Part shown: positions 43,879 through 54,536 of the stretch, piece by piece | How the letters are laid out: each line of letters starts with the position of its first letter | Numbering within the stretch: the first letter of the stretch is position 1 | Assembly: GCA_002778195.1 (NCBI GenBank) | Contig: PCDI01000005.1 | Coordinates: forward strand, 2,170,124 to 2,234,123 | Direction of reading: 5' to 3' | Source: Raffaelea ambrosiae | Lineage: Eukaryota; Ascomycota; Sordariomycetes; Ophiostomatales; Ophiostomataceae | Length of the DNA: 64,000 nucleotides | Notes under the pieces: model-generated | The model's database searches: none | Seen by the model: the letters and a program-made list of their open reading frames with translations, nothing else | Told to the model about the DNA's origin: nothing | Made by a program: the position numbers and the translations under genes

Positions 43879-44031
43879 TTGTCATTTTTGTCTTTGGTTC
43901 AACGCCAGCCTGAGTGTAGTCCAGGGGCGAACCGGAAGTGGTTTCTTGGGCGTTGATTTTATTTTATTCTATCTAACTTGAAGCTACCTGCCGACTTGTC
44001 TACAGAGCCAGAGACATCACAACAAAGCCAG

Positions 44032-45057
44032 CTAGGCCAGAACCTTCTTCCAGCAGGGCAGATCCTCCAGAGTCTCGGTCCAGCGCTTCACATTGGGGTA
44101 CTTGTCAAAGACCGAGGCGTAGCCGATCTTCTTGTCGAGGTGGACGTAGGGAAGGTGGAACAGATCCACGACGGTCAGCTCGTCGCCGGCCAGGTACTTG
44201 TGCTTCGCCAGCACGGTCTCGTAGGCGGCCAGCGTCGTGTCCAGGGCCTCGACGTGGGCCGCCAGCTTCGCCTCGTCGGTGGAAAGGCCACGGAAGCTGG
44301 GTGGCATTAGTGATCCATTGTCGGCCGGGGCGAAGGCAAACAAACAAAGAAACAAAGAAACAAACAAAAAAAAAGCTTACCCCTTGAACACCTTCTCGAT
44401 GGCGATGCCCTCCGCAGGGGGGTCGAAGGAGCCCTCCTCGAGGGACGCGGCCTGGTCAACCATTAGTAACTGCCTCTGGGGTTCTCTGTTTCTGGGGTTC
44501 TCTGTTTCTGGGATTCTCTGTTTCTCTGGGGTTCTATGTTTCTCTGGGTTCTCCGGGTTCTCTGGGTTCTCTTGGGTTCTCTGGGGTTCTCTGTTTCTGG
44601 GGTTCTCTGTTTCTGGGGTTCTCTGTTTCTCTGGGGTTCTCTGTTTCTCTGGGGTTCTCTGTTTCTCTGGGGTTCTCTGTTTCTCTGGGGTTCTCTGTTT
44701 CTCTGGGTTCTCCGGGTTCTCTGGGGTTCTCTGGGTTCCTCTGCCTGCCGGACTTACCTGCTCAAAGAGGCCGTACGCCTTCACGTCGCCGTCGTCGGGC
44801 AGCAGCTTGGGGCCCTGGGCGGCGTACTTCTTGGCCAGGTACTTGGCAATGGCGCGGCTCTCAAAGAGGAGGAAGCCATCGTCGTCGAGGACGGGCACCT
44901 TGCCGAGCGGATGACGCGCCAGATGCTCCGGAGACTTGTGCTCGCCCTTGGCAAAGTCCAGCACGACCAGCTCGTAGGGGATCTCCTTGGCTGCGAGGAC
45001 GGCAAAGACCCGCTGCGAGCAGGTCGAGTGCGGGTTGGCGTACAGCTTGAGGACCAT
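44032..45057 (-). CDS. Glutathione S-transferase
   Basis: Exons 45057-44758, 44451-44381 and 44296-44032 give 211 residues. The N-terminal thioredoxin-like domain (MVLKLYANPHSTCSQRVFAV, then LGKVPVLDDDGFLLFESRAI) contains the cis-Pro in KVPVL and the ES glutathione-binding pair. The all-helical C-terminal domain has AGDELTVVDLFHLPY, the N-capping box of the GST fold. The protein resembles fungal phi/theta-related cytosolic GSTs for detoxification. Joins at LFEQ-AASLEEG and KGFRGLSTDEAK keep phase and homology. Intron 1 (44757-44452, 306 bases) is made mostly of a minisatellite and is open in frame, with length a multiple of three, so unspliced mRNA would encode a 102-residue Pro/Glu/Thr/Arg repeat insert. 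The N at 45,084 lies just upstream of the start, in a G run. Confidence 0.9.
44461..44750 (-). repeat. Minisatellite filling GST intron 1
   Basis: The plus strand shows GGGGTTCTCTGTTTCTCT and GGTTCTCTGGGTTCTC units of about 9-18 bp over nearly the whole 306-base intron. In the sense direction the frame reads repeated blocks such as RTPEKQ and ENPENPE with no stop. Confidence 0.9.
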
Positions 45058-47673
45058 GATGGCTGATTTTTTGGGGGGGGGGGNGGGTTTTTAGAGGGGG
45101 GGTTGTTGCAAGAATGTGGGGCAACGATGGACGAGAAACGGGAGAAGAAAAAAAAAAAAGGACGAGAAGGGTGCTGCGGCAAGTAGACTGGGAAGCTAGT
45201 TCAAAGGTCCGGCTATGAATGTGCGGATTGTGTTGTGTGTGTGTGTGTGTGTGCGTGCAGGAGGTGTGTTTCCTGGAAGGAAAATGAAGGACAGAAGTTT
45301 ATATATTCGCGACTACGGCTGCAAAGAGCCCAAACCATCCCGCTGCTGTCACGGGATTCTTTGTGTGATGGTCCGTTTCAGATAGGGCGACCGAATGTGG
45401 AATCGCCGACTTCCTATCCGAATCCATCCCTCTTACTATGCAGTTAGTTGCTCGGAAAGTGCTATTCCTACGGTAGTGCCCTGCGCGATGCTCTAGGGTT
45501 ATCTGACGCGACCCACCGACGGCACTGCCGAGGCCAGCTTTCGGAGCACACTCGGGCCTGGCCGCTCCACCTTGGCCACGAAACGGGCTGGAGGGGAAAA
45601 AGCACGAACCACAAAAGAAACAAGAGACACGACAGAGAGAGCAGGGATTGGGTGAGTCGGCACGCCGTTTGACAGCTCTGGAAACCGAGTATGCGGTGTG
45701 CTGGATTGGCATGTTCACCCGCTTGGCCTCTCCTGGCCTTCAGCTTTTTTGAGAGTTCGGGCCGCTACCCGAAGAGTTGGTGCGGGCCAACGGCGCGGGG
45801 GGGTTGGAATGCCGCGGCAAGGAGTTCAAGCATTGGCACGGGCCAGGTGGCCGTAACTTTGTCGACAAAGAGACATTCCTGCCAGGGTTGGAGCTTCCGT
45901 CTGCATTGTAGTTGCACGAGTCAATCCGATCTGAGTCACGACGGAAAGAGGAGCAACACTTGATTGGTTCAGTCACAGCTGGTCTCGCTATTAGTAATAA
46001 TACGCGGCAGCTCCGGGTTGAACTACGCGGGTATAGCGCTATCTTCCCCGCCAAGCCCCCTATCACCTCACTGAAATACATCGAATAAGACCCTAAACCG
46101 CCTGTATGTCAGCCGAATTTCCGCCATACTTGCAGCAGGCACCGGGCTGGACCCTCAAAGCCTTCTGCCTTCTGTGAGGCATAGTTACACGAAGAATCCT
46201 CAAATCACGCACTTCAAGTCCCCTGGAAAGGGACCTTTTGCATCTCTGAGCATCGCTCTTCGTACACATCTCTTCACGCCAAAACAAGACGCGGTACGCG
46301 TATTGGCCAATGTGCGAATCCAACACATGGAATGCACAGACTGTACATTGGTACAAGGGGCTGAAGCAGTGCTAGGCTCCATCGCCTCTGTAGTCTCCAC
46401 CCCGAATTCAAACCCGAGATGCCCCAGATCCATCCGGACCTTATGTGTCATCAAGAGTGCTGAGAAGCCTTCGAGACGTGTTGTTTTGCTTGCCCTTTCG
46501 AATCCCCTCCTCTCTTTAAACACACACTCACCAACATACTACTACCGGCAGACCGACCTCTGGTCAGCGAGCTGAAGAAGAGGGGGGGCCATCTCCGACG
46601 TCGCCATTGACAACATCGGCGCCCCCCTCCGGGGATCTTGCCTTTGGAGCAGAACGAGGCCTTCCTGAAGCCCGAGGGCACATCGTCCAGGTCGCCACGC
46701 CCACCACCCCATGCGGGTCGGGCCTCCATGGCGGCCCCGTTTCGCAAGTGCGTCTTGACCCTGCCTGCCTCGGCGGCGTGAAGCGGTCCGCGAGCTGATG
46801 GACAAAAAGTTCGCGTGGGTGGATGTGCCGGAGACGTTCATATTGCTGTAACGTATAAGCTGTCACTTTCTCAAATTGTCTGATTCAGATCGCCCATAGA
46901 AACTCTTCCGTACACGCAAGATGTGTTCAAGGCGGACGATAAGTGTTGAGATCAGCTGAGCCATCGTTTTTTAATGCACACCTGAAATCAAGCCTCGAGT
47001 ATTGGAGATCGAATTTGTCTCATTATTGACGGCAGAGAAGGAACACGTCTAGATTATCCAAACGCAGCAGTGGACCTTTCTGTGAGTAATCGTGTCCAAC
47101 AAAGAACACAAACACATAAACACATGTACAGTAACGCCTCATAACCCACACAGATGCTGCCGGATCAAATGGCCTTGGGAACACGCAACGAACTTGAGGC
47201 CGACGAAATGTCGACGATAAAGAAACACGGCAAGGCCACCCAATAGATCGGTTGAGATGCAAACAAATGCCCCAAACCTCTCGCCTTGGTCTTGGCCGTA
47301 GCAGTGCAGGGAAACGGAACAGACAAGGGCAGACACGAGCAGACACGGGCAGACATACCACGACGACTTGCATGCATACCCCAAAAAAGACAACCCAGAA
47401 AAGACCAAGAAAGACCAAAAATGCAATCTCCCAATATGCCAAACGAGAACTGATATCTCAAAAAAGCTTCGAAGCAAGCGAAAAAAAACAAAACAGTAAC
47501 TCCAAATGGTCTCAACATGCGAACGAGACATGGTATCCAAGAATGAGACCCCGACATATCAGAATGGATCGTGGATCGAAAACGAACAAAAACCAGAACA
47601 GAAAGAAAGGCAAACAAATCAAGGACACGCCATCATAGGGTAGGTAATGTCAAATGTGTCTCCCAAAGCGTCC
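45058..47673. other. Intergenic region, 2.6 kb, with one gene relic
   Basis: The left end is the GST promoter, with a G run containing N (45,084) and a (GT)n tract at 45,234-45,252. A dehydrogenase relic is listed separately at 46,554. The remaining open frames (for example plus 46,174-46,575) have no recognisable family. Confidence 0.5.
46554..46800 (+). pseudogene. Medium-chain (zinc-type) dehydrogenase relic, frameshifted
   Basis: Three reading frames in succession give phrases expected side by side in the nucleotide-binding domain of MDR alcohol dehydrogenase/quinone-reductase-like proteins. They are VSELKKRGG, AISDVAIDNIGAP, LEQNEAFLKPEG and HIVQVATPT. No single frame spans them, and at least two indels are required, one at a run of G near 46,580. 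The catalytic domain is absent on both sides. The call rests on short motifs recognised by eye, so it is moderate at best. Confidence 0.4.
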
Positions 47674-49954
47674 TCAGATGCCAATGGGGCCTGTCCGACG
47701 GACCGGGATCATAATCTCGCTCTCTGAGTCAGACGAGTCGTCTGCTGCCGCTGCAGCTGCGCGATCGAGCATCTTCTCAATGTCCTCCTCACCAATCACT
47801 GGTCGTGGCTTCGAGGGACCGCCAAGCCCTGATGGCATAGACAGCGGCACCTTGAGACGAGGGGAATCTTGGAAGCCCCCGTTAGCGCGACGCCGCGGCG
47901 TTCCCCGTGTCGTGCTTGGTGTGCCAAAAGAGTCGTCCAAGTCCATGTCGCTGGGACTCCGGTGATGGCCTGGCGTGCGGTCGCCGCCGCGCCGCAGGCT
48001 GGACAGTGACTGGCCGCGGAGGTGAGCGTTGGGTCTCGACGTCGGCAGACTCTTGCGCGGGGCAGAGGATGGCAGAGCGTGGCGCTGTGGGCTGGCAGTC
48101 AGAGGAGGCTGTTGCGACTGTTGCTGGTGGTGGTGGTGGTAGGACTGCTGCTGCAGGTCGTGGTGACTGGAGGGGAGCGGCTGAGATGCGGGGAAGCGCT
48201 TCATGTTGGCCGAGTTGCCGGGGCTGCTCATGAACAGAAGAGTCTCAATAGCGTCCTGTTCACGGACATTCTGATGGCTTTGGTTGCTTGGGAGCGGCGA
48301 GTACATCATGGTATCGGTGCTGGGGGTGTGTGGACTGGGCTGCTGCGAATAGGATGTGGCGGCAGAGGAAGACATTGGCGGGAAGGCTGGATTAGAGTTC
48401 CGGCGGGGCAGGGCCGGTGGGCGGGATGGCATGATGGAAGCCGGAGGAGCCAGAGACCGCGGAGGCAGAGCGGAGTTCGCAGACCTCGGGGGCGCCAGCG
48501 GCGATGGCAGAGGTGGTGTGGAAATGGAGGAGGCGTTATGTACTGGACGGGACGAGTTGGTGGTACTGCTCGGAGCCGACCACACGGACGTGTCAATCGG
48601 CGGCAGGGTGCGGCCAGCATGGCCGCCGGTTGGAGCGATGGTTGTGCTGGCAGAAGAGAGGCTGGCCTGGCTGACTGAGCTGATCTGGCGGCGATGACGC
48701 GAAGAGGACGACGACGGCAAGCCGGACATGTGCGGGCTGGCCGAGGTGCCGTTGCGGCCGTGGATGGTGGACGTGCTCGACGCGGGCGAGGTAGCCTGGG
48801 AAGCAAAGTTCTCGACCTGGTCGATGGAGTGGGCCTGCCAGCCGTTGTTGACCTTGACCATGGCATAGGAGAGGCGTGCTTTGAGTTCGGCCGAGAGCTG
48901 GGGGAGCTGGTTAGCAGCCGAGGCACGGCAGAGATGGTCTGGACGCGCCAGAGACGCAAGAACCAGAAGAACAGTAAAGAAGGGGAGCAAGAACACCAAA
49001 AAAGAGCAGCAAAAAGAACAGCAAAAAGAGCAGCAAAAAGAACAGCAAAAAGAACAGCAAAAAGAACAGCAAACCAAATGTCCCCAAGAATGAATCACCC
49101 ACCTCGCCAATGCGGCTGCCTGCCGTCGAGGCCACGCTGACCGTGCTCGTGTTGCGCGAATGGCCGCCGGAAAAGACGGGCGACGTGCTCGAGGCGTCGC
49201 GCGTGTGCTTGACGCTGCCGTCGGCGGTCCGCTTGCGCGACGAGGCCAGAGCGGCCGCCTCGCTCGCGTTGTCGGGCGTGTGGGCGTCGGCCATTCGGGC
49301 GCGGGTGGCAGCGAGCTCCGAGAGCTGCAGCAGGTGCTGAGAGTCGTGGCCGTGGACGTCGGGCTGCTCCTTCAGTCCAAACACGCCGTTTCCGTTTGTG
49401 TTTGTGTTCGTATTGTTGTTGTTGTAGCCGTTGCTGGTGCTGTTTCCGTTCACGCTGCCGCCTCCGCCGACGCTGAGTCCGCCTTCGCTGACAGGCGGCG
49501 TGAACAGCCGGTCGGTGTCGGTGCTGGCGGTCGTGTCGGCGCTGCTCGTCGTGTCCTGCGAGTCGCTGCTGCTGGGAGGGTGGCTGTAAAAGGGCTGCGA
49601 CTGCGAGTGTGTCGGAGGTGGTTGCGAAGACTGGTGATTTGAGTAGTGGTGGCTATGCCGGTAGGGATCCTCGTGGTTCTGCTGCTGGAAGTAGTGGCGA
49701 CTGCTGCTCTGGAAGGACGACGCGGCGGCGTGTGGCAGCGGCAATTGGTGTGCCTGGTGCGTCTGGTGTGCCGGGTGGGCGTGTTGGTGGGCCTGTGGAG
49801 GAACGGGCAGGGGCTGTGCGGCGTCGAAGATGTCGAGGGCCTCGCGGACGCGCGAATGGGTCGCGTCTGTTGGCCGGTCAGAGAGACGCGGCAGCACGTC
49901 CCGGGGGTCTCTGGCGTTGCGAGAGTCTAGAGCGCCTCGCAGCGTGCTGTCCAT
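47674..49954 (-). CDS. Whi5/Nrm1-type G1/S transcriptional repressor
   Basis: Exons 49954-49103 and 48897-47674 encode 691 residues. Most of the protein is low complexity (His/Gln/Ser/Pro-rich, Asn/Thr runs), as is usual for this family. Two conserved blocks identify it: LSAELKARLSYAMVKVNNGWQ at about 285-305 (the Whi5-family helix) and AIETLLFMSSPGNS at 500-513. The latter matches the GTB motif through which Whi5 and Nrm1 bind SBF/MBF. Many SP/TP sites fit CDK control of nuclear exit. The 205-base intron (GTGGGT donor, CTAAC branch just before the CAG acceptor) carries a 12-bp tandem repeat. Whether it acts like Whi5 (G1 entry) or Nrm1 (MBF feedback) cannot be told; filamentous fungi usually have one such protein. 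Confidence 0.82.
48998..49072 (-). repeat. 12-bp tandem repeat inside the Whi5-like gene intron
   Basis: About six copies of AAAAAGAACAGC or AAAAAGAGCAGC on the plus strand. Sense transcription gives a pyrimidine-rich CTTTTTGCTGTT array between donor and branch site. Like the GST intron array, it could be read through in frame (repeated Cys-Cys-Ser-Phe). Confidence 0.88.
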
Positions 49955-52900
49955 TGTACCCGACACGACGTGAGACAGCGCGACGGGGCGGGATGGGCAG
50001 CAAAGAGGTGAGGTAGGTATGGGGAAGGAGGGGTGTCGTGGCCGGGCCTGGTTGGTGGTTGGTGGCTGTCTTTTGACTCTCTGTTTTTTGACTATGTATT
50101 TTTTTTTTTTTAGTTCTCCCCCCTGTCTGTGCGGCAGCGAAAGCACAGGGCAGACGACCAACGGCGCGGGTTCCTGGCACGCGACTTGTTTGGCGTTGTG
50201 CGTCTCGAGGTCGGGTCGGGAAGAGGACGCGAGGGGTTGCCGGGAGACGCAAAGAGAGAGAGAGAGAGAGAGACAGAGAGAGACAGAGAGAGAGACAGAG
50301 GGCGCGGGCAGTATGGCGAGAGGCAAGAAAAAAAATAATCAGAGAGAGAAAAAGAGCAAGCAAAAAGGCTGCGACAAAAAAATAAAGGATGGCTGATGAC
50401 GACGCTAAGCGTGTTTTGGCGTCTGGCCTTTTGGTTAATTGCGCGTTCCCCGCTGGAGGCAGACACCGAAACGTAGGACACGTCCGGAAAGGAAGGAGCG
50501 ATGCGACGAGATTGTTGTGCGCGACGCGGGCGCTGCAACGGGCAGAAGGAGTGCAGGGGAGACAGAACGAAAACAGGAGAGCCAACAGAAGGAGCGACAG
50601 ACGAAGAAAACGTCAAGAGGATACAAGAGAGGCAAGAGACAGAAAGAGAAGGTGCGAGGGGAGGCCAGTGGGCTATTAGCGGGACGACGGCATAAGCCTT
50701 CTTTTGTTGTGTTAATAATATTTTTTCCCTAGGCTCGCTCTTACTTATTTTTTTTTTCCCTTTTCGCTGTCTTTTTTTTTTCCTGGGTCATGACTGACTA
50801 GTATTTTGCGAGAATTTGCGGAAAGAGCGGCCGAGGCGCACCTGCCCAGCCACGCCAGGCACTATTACGCGGTTCGCGACAGGCGACAGGCCAGCGCCCA
50901 GAGCAAAAATATGGGTCTCGTGGGCGACAGAACGGTTTTTTTTTTCTTTTTTTTTTTTTTGTTCTTCCTGTTTCTTAATGGGGCGTCACGTTTTCTCTAC
51001 AATGCTTTCCTCTTATACGCGCATTCTGTCGCACTGCCACTTCTTCCATGCATTGCACGCACAGTTGAGCATTTTCCCCTCCCTTTTCTGTTCTTATCAT
51101 GGAACACTGCATTCGGGGCCAAGAAAAGTAGACACCTAGCTATTGATAAGCTTCAAGCTCCGTGTTCGTGTGCTCCATGTCAGCTCTAACCAGCTAATTG
51201 AGACAAGCTGGACAACATGCCAATCCCCACAAACATCTGGCGCAGCCGTGTGCGGCCGAGACAGGGGCATGGAAGTACCGCGCTGCTGGAAGCCCTGGGG
51301 CCGAAAGTCCTGAGCGTCGTTCATGTCGATGTCAAGAGCCAGTAAAAATCCTGCCTAAAAGTAAATACCAATCCCGGTCTTCCATGCCTACTCGTAGTAT
51401 GAGTTGCACCTTTCTTCTGACACGCTCCGTCTTCATGCCATCCTGGCTTCTAGCCATGAACTTGGTCACTACCTAGTTACGGCGGGCTACGAGAGAACGA
51501 ACGTTATTGAAATAGGCGCTAAGATGCCCGCTGTGGATGTCATGCAGGGAGAACTTAGGGCGAACCAGTTGGCTGACCCGCCCTGTACGCACGTAGTTCG
51601 CCTGCCAGTGGGTACCTGTTTTGCCCTGACTAACCGACAGAGCACCCAACACTCAGCCTAGCACGTAAAGAGTCGTCAGAGGAATGGAGGAGACACGAGC
51701 CATGAGATAGTACAGACGACGCATGCGGCACCGTGTGAGCACAAACTTGAGAACGATCTCATCGAGGATCATCGAGGATCATTGAGAATGACCGGCGACA
51801 TTCTAAATTGAGATTGTGAGTCAATTTTAGAGCCAATGTGGACAGTTGGAAACAGCTGGCAGGATTTGAACTTGAAGCAGACGTAATATAGCCAGAATAA
51901 CACGCAATTCTTCCCGAATGCTGTTGGTGATGACGCAGTTGGCAGAATAAGAATATCATAGTATGCGCACAATGTCCATTTCCATAAAATAGTGCTCGTA
52001 GATCCCATCGAGGCCTCGACAGTGCTACAGAATGCCCAAACTACCTATTGGCGGGACTCCACAGCGCACTAACGCGGCCTCAACCAGACTTGCCCCGTTG
52101 CTGGAACCCACTTGGCTGGGAAAGCTGCAGGTGGGGGCCGTCCTGCTCCTCCCGCTCCTGCCCAACGCGCCATCACGTGCGCAGCCTCTTTCCCTATTCG
52201 GCCGTAAGGTCAACAACACCCAATCTCCTATTCCAGGAAGGCACGCCAAAAAAACGCACAAAATTGCAGGAAACAAAAACCATGGGCATCGACAGAGTTT
52301 ATAGTCTCTGCACTTGTATGACCACCCCATATACCCATATATATGACTTGGGCATATGCCTATACGCAGGGAGATATTACAGCCACTCTGTGACAGAGCC
52401 GAGGATGACCTCACTAGCTCCAGACTATGCAACGGGATGGGGGCCCAAGCCATCTCCTTCCTGCTTCTTGTAAATAGAGTATCTTGTAGAGCCATTGCTG
52501 TTTTGTTTGTCTGCATTGGGGGGGGGGATAATTAGGGCAGCCTGTAAAAGCAAAAGGAAGAGCAGAAGCTCCGGGACACCCACCAGAATTCCTGGTAGGT
52601 GAATGGCCCCGTTTTCTATATAGTCTCCGAGCGGAATGCTGAAGGGCAGAACGCAGTATGGGCAGAACGCAGTATGGGCAGAACGCAATATGTATTTCAG
52701 CTATGGAGTACCAATATAGAAGACTACGGGGACAGGTCCAAAGCAGAGAGAGGTTGGCTGTACCGGGCCGTTGTACAGTGCCAGAGAAAACTGTAGCGCC
52801 GTTCCTTCCCCAGAGGACTGGCAGACGCTATTATTACTTTTAATTTTTTCTTATTTTTGTTGTCCTTATATATTATGCCACCTCTCCATCCACCCACACA

Positions 52901-53131
52901 ATTTTGACGTTTTTTGTGCGTTTTTTTGCCCTTTTCCATCTTTCAACATCCCCATCCATTTCATTCGAAGGCATCGGCATCGATTGTTCGACAACTGCTT
53001 CTAGCAACTTCTTGGATCTGTGGTTTCCATCTCTTCGTGTTCTCCATTGCTTAGACAACATTCCTATCCATCAACTTCAGACAACTACCCAATATTATCT
53101 TGTGGCTAGAACGGATCATTGATCATCAGCA
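49955..53131. other. Intergenic region, 3.2 kb, no gene recognised
   Basis: The left end is the promoter and leader of the Whi5-like gene, with GA microsatellite at 50,251-50,300 and poly-T tracts. From 51,100 the base composition is more even, with scattered short frames lacking motifs. A GAGGATCATC short repeat (about 51,759-51,783) and a 16-bp repeat at 52,644 occur. The last 300 bases are T-rich. Confidence 0.5.
52644..52691 (+). repeat. 16-bp tandem repeat, three copies
   Basis: GGGCAGAACGCAGTAT occurs three times head to tail, the last copy with a single G-to-A difference. Confidence 0.9.
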
Positions 53132-53950
53132 ATGGCGCCTGCGTGCAGGTTAAGAATCCAGCCTTCGCGCCGCGCCAAACAATCCACGGCAGCTTCTGTG
53201 CCCAAAATCTCTACGCCCAAGCGTTCCGGCCCCAAACGTTCCGTCTCCAAACGTTCCACCCCCAAACGTTCCCCCCCCAAACGTTCCCCCCCCAAGTCAA
53301 CGAGAAGGGGCAAGGCCAGAGCTACACAGCAGGTGGAGGCATCCGCCATCAGCGCTGCTTTGGAAGCGCCATCCAACGCGGAAGAAGAGTCTTCTATTCC
53401 GGTGGATGCATCTTCCAACTTGACTATCGCCATCTCTTCGTCTGGAGCCATCGACGCTACGCCTGACACAGTTAACATCAACCTTGACTTAGTCAGGAGC
53501 GACCATGACGACGACGATGCCAACGCGGTCAATAAGCAGGAAGATGGTGATGCACCTCTGGTCCATCGCCAGCCGCAGCATTCAAACCAATCCGGCCGAT
53601 ATCTCTATCGAGAGCCTTTTCAGTGGATTGCCCATACGCCCACCGACGCCCTAGTTCCCTACAGTCCCTCCTTACCCAGGCTGATGGAGCAAAATCGCGC
53701 GAATTTCTATCGTCTGCACGCAAACAAGCTTCGCAAGGCCCTCAAAGACGAGGTGAAGAAAAGGGAAGCGGAGGAGCGCCAAGCCAGAGCACGGGAGATC
53801 CATCAACTCTCCCAAGAGATTCTTGCCGAGCAAGATAGACAGGACCAGGAGGAGCGAGCCGCCCATCTGCGTCGCAAACAAGAACAGAATGGCGGAAAGC
53901 CTCACCCACACCCATTTTTTGGAGGACTTCGGCTACCGAAAGCCTCTTAA
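53132..53950 (+). CDS. Hypothetical basic protein with PKRS repeats
   Basis: An open frame of 272 residues has a reasonable start (CAATGGCG) and no recognised family. Residues about 25-55 consist of a five-residue repeat of the type (S/T/P)PKRS, DNA unit about 15 bp, giving a histone-H1-like or linker-like basic tail. An acidic/hydrophobic middle (about 75-140) follows, and then a charged helix predicted to coil (about 195-255: KLRKALKDEVKKREAEERQA). It has no signal peptide or membrane segment. The composition suggests a nuclear or chromatin-associated, largely disordered protein, but this is only inference. It stands alone between gene-poor sequence and a convergently transcribed carboxylesterase, and could be a lineage-specific gene. 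Confidence 0.55.
   Translation: MAPACRLRIQPSRRAKQSTAASVPKISTPKRSGPKRSVSKRSTPKRSPPKRSPPKSTRRGKARATQQVEASAISAALEAPSNAEEESSIPVDASSNLTIAISSSGAIDATPDTVNINLDLVRSDHDDDDANAVNKQEDGDAPLVHRQPQHSNQSGRYLYREPFQWIAHTPTDALVPYSPSLPRLMEQNRANFYRLHANKLRKALKDEVKKREAEERQARAREIHQLSQEILAEQDRQDQEERAAHLRRKQEQNGGKPHPHPFFGGLRLPKAS
53217..53297 (+). repeat. 15-bp coding repeat (Lys-Arg-Ser-x-Pro)
   Basis: About five units built on CCCAAACGTTCC with a variable three-base spacer, inside the hypothetical basic protein. Two of the spacers extend a C run. Confidence 0.8.
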
Positions 53951-54536
53951 AAAAAAAAAAAACCAAAAAAAAAACAGCCGCCATCAGCAAGCGGTATGGA
54001 CGTCGACCAACCAAAGGATGACACGGCTGACAGGGCAAAGAGCTGGAAATGGGGAAAAAAGCCGTGGGGGAGACGTATGTCATTTGGAAACATTTGTTTT
54101 GTTTTTCAAACCCATTTATAGCGGCATGCACACAGCAACACGAACAACACGAACAACACGAACAACGCGAGCAAAGCGAACACATTGACACGGCTAGCAC
54201 ACACATGTTTTTGAACATGGAACGTCTAAGGCTATTGAGCCTTTTGGACCTTTTGTCTATATGTGGTTTTCTGTCCTCTATTTGTTTCTCTGTCTCTATT
54301 TTTTTTTGGCTTTGTTTTTCCTTTGTCTCACTACTTGATTTTATACGATATCCACAACACTTTCACGTTTGCAACTGCACCCGCATCGGCCACGAGCGGC
54401 AGCTCAGCGGTCTCATTCGTTTGAGAACTCAGTATAATTTGTTAATAACTTTAATTATTTAAATTTTATGGACACAACACGAAACCCGGACGTCCCTTTT
54501 CTGCTTCTAGATTGGATACACACACAAGTGATCAAG
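53951..54536. other. Intergenic between convergent genes
   Basis: A/T-rich, with an A run at 53,950 and an AACACGAAC short repeat at 54,137-54,169. No gene is seen. Confidence 0.6.

Larger units (their letters stand above)
42799..44031. other. Intergenic between convergent protease and GST genes
   Basis: 3' flanks of both genes. It contains two short tandem repeat arrays (43,579 and 43,775) and AT-rich sequence near 42,880-43,000. No gene is seen. Confidence 0.6.

Noticed and set aside
46174..46575. 133-codon plus-strand frame
   Set aside because: No motif, no splice continuation and no codon bias like that of neighbouring genes.
51860..51900. GGATTTGAAC resembling the reverse complement of a tRNA T-arm
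   Set aside because: Flanking sequence forms neither an acceptor stem nor a D arm.
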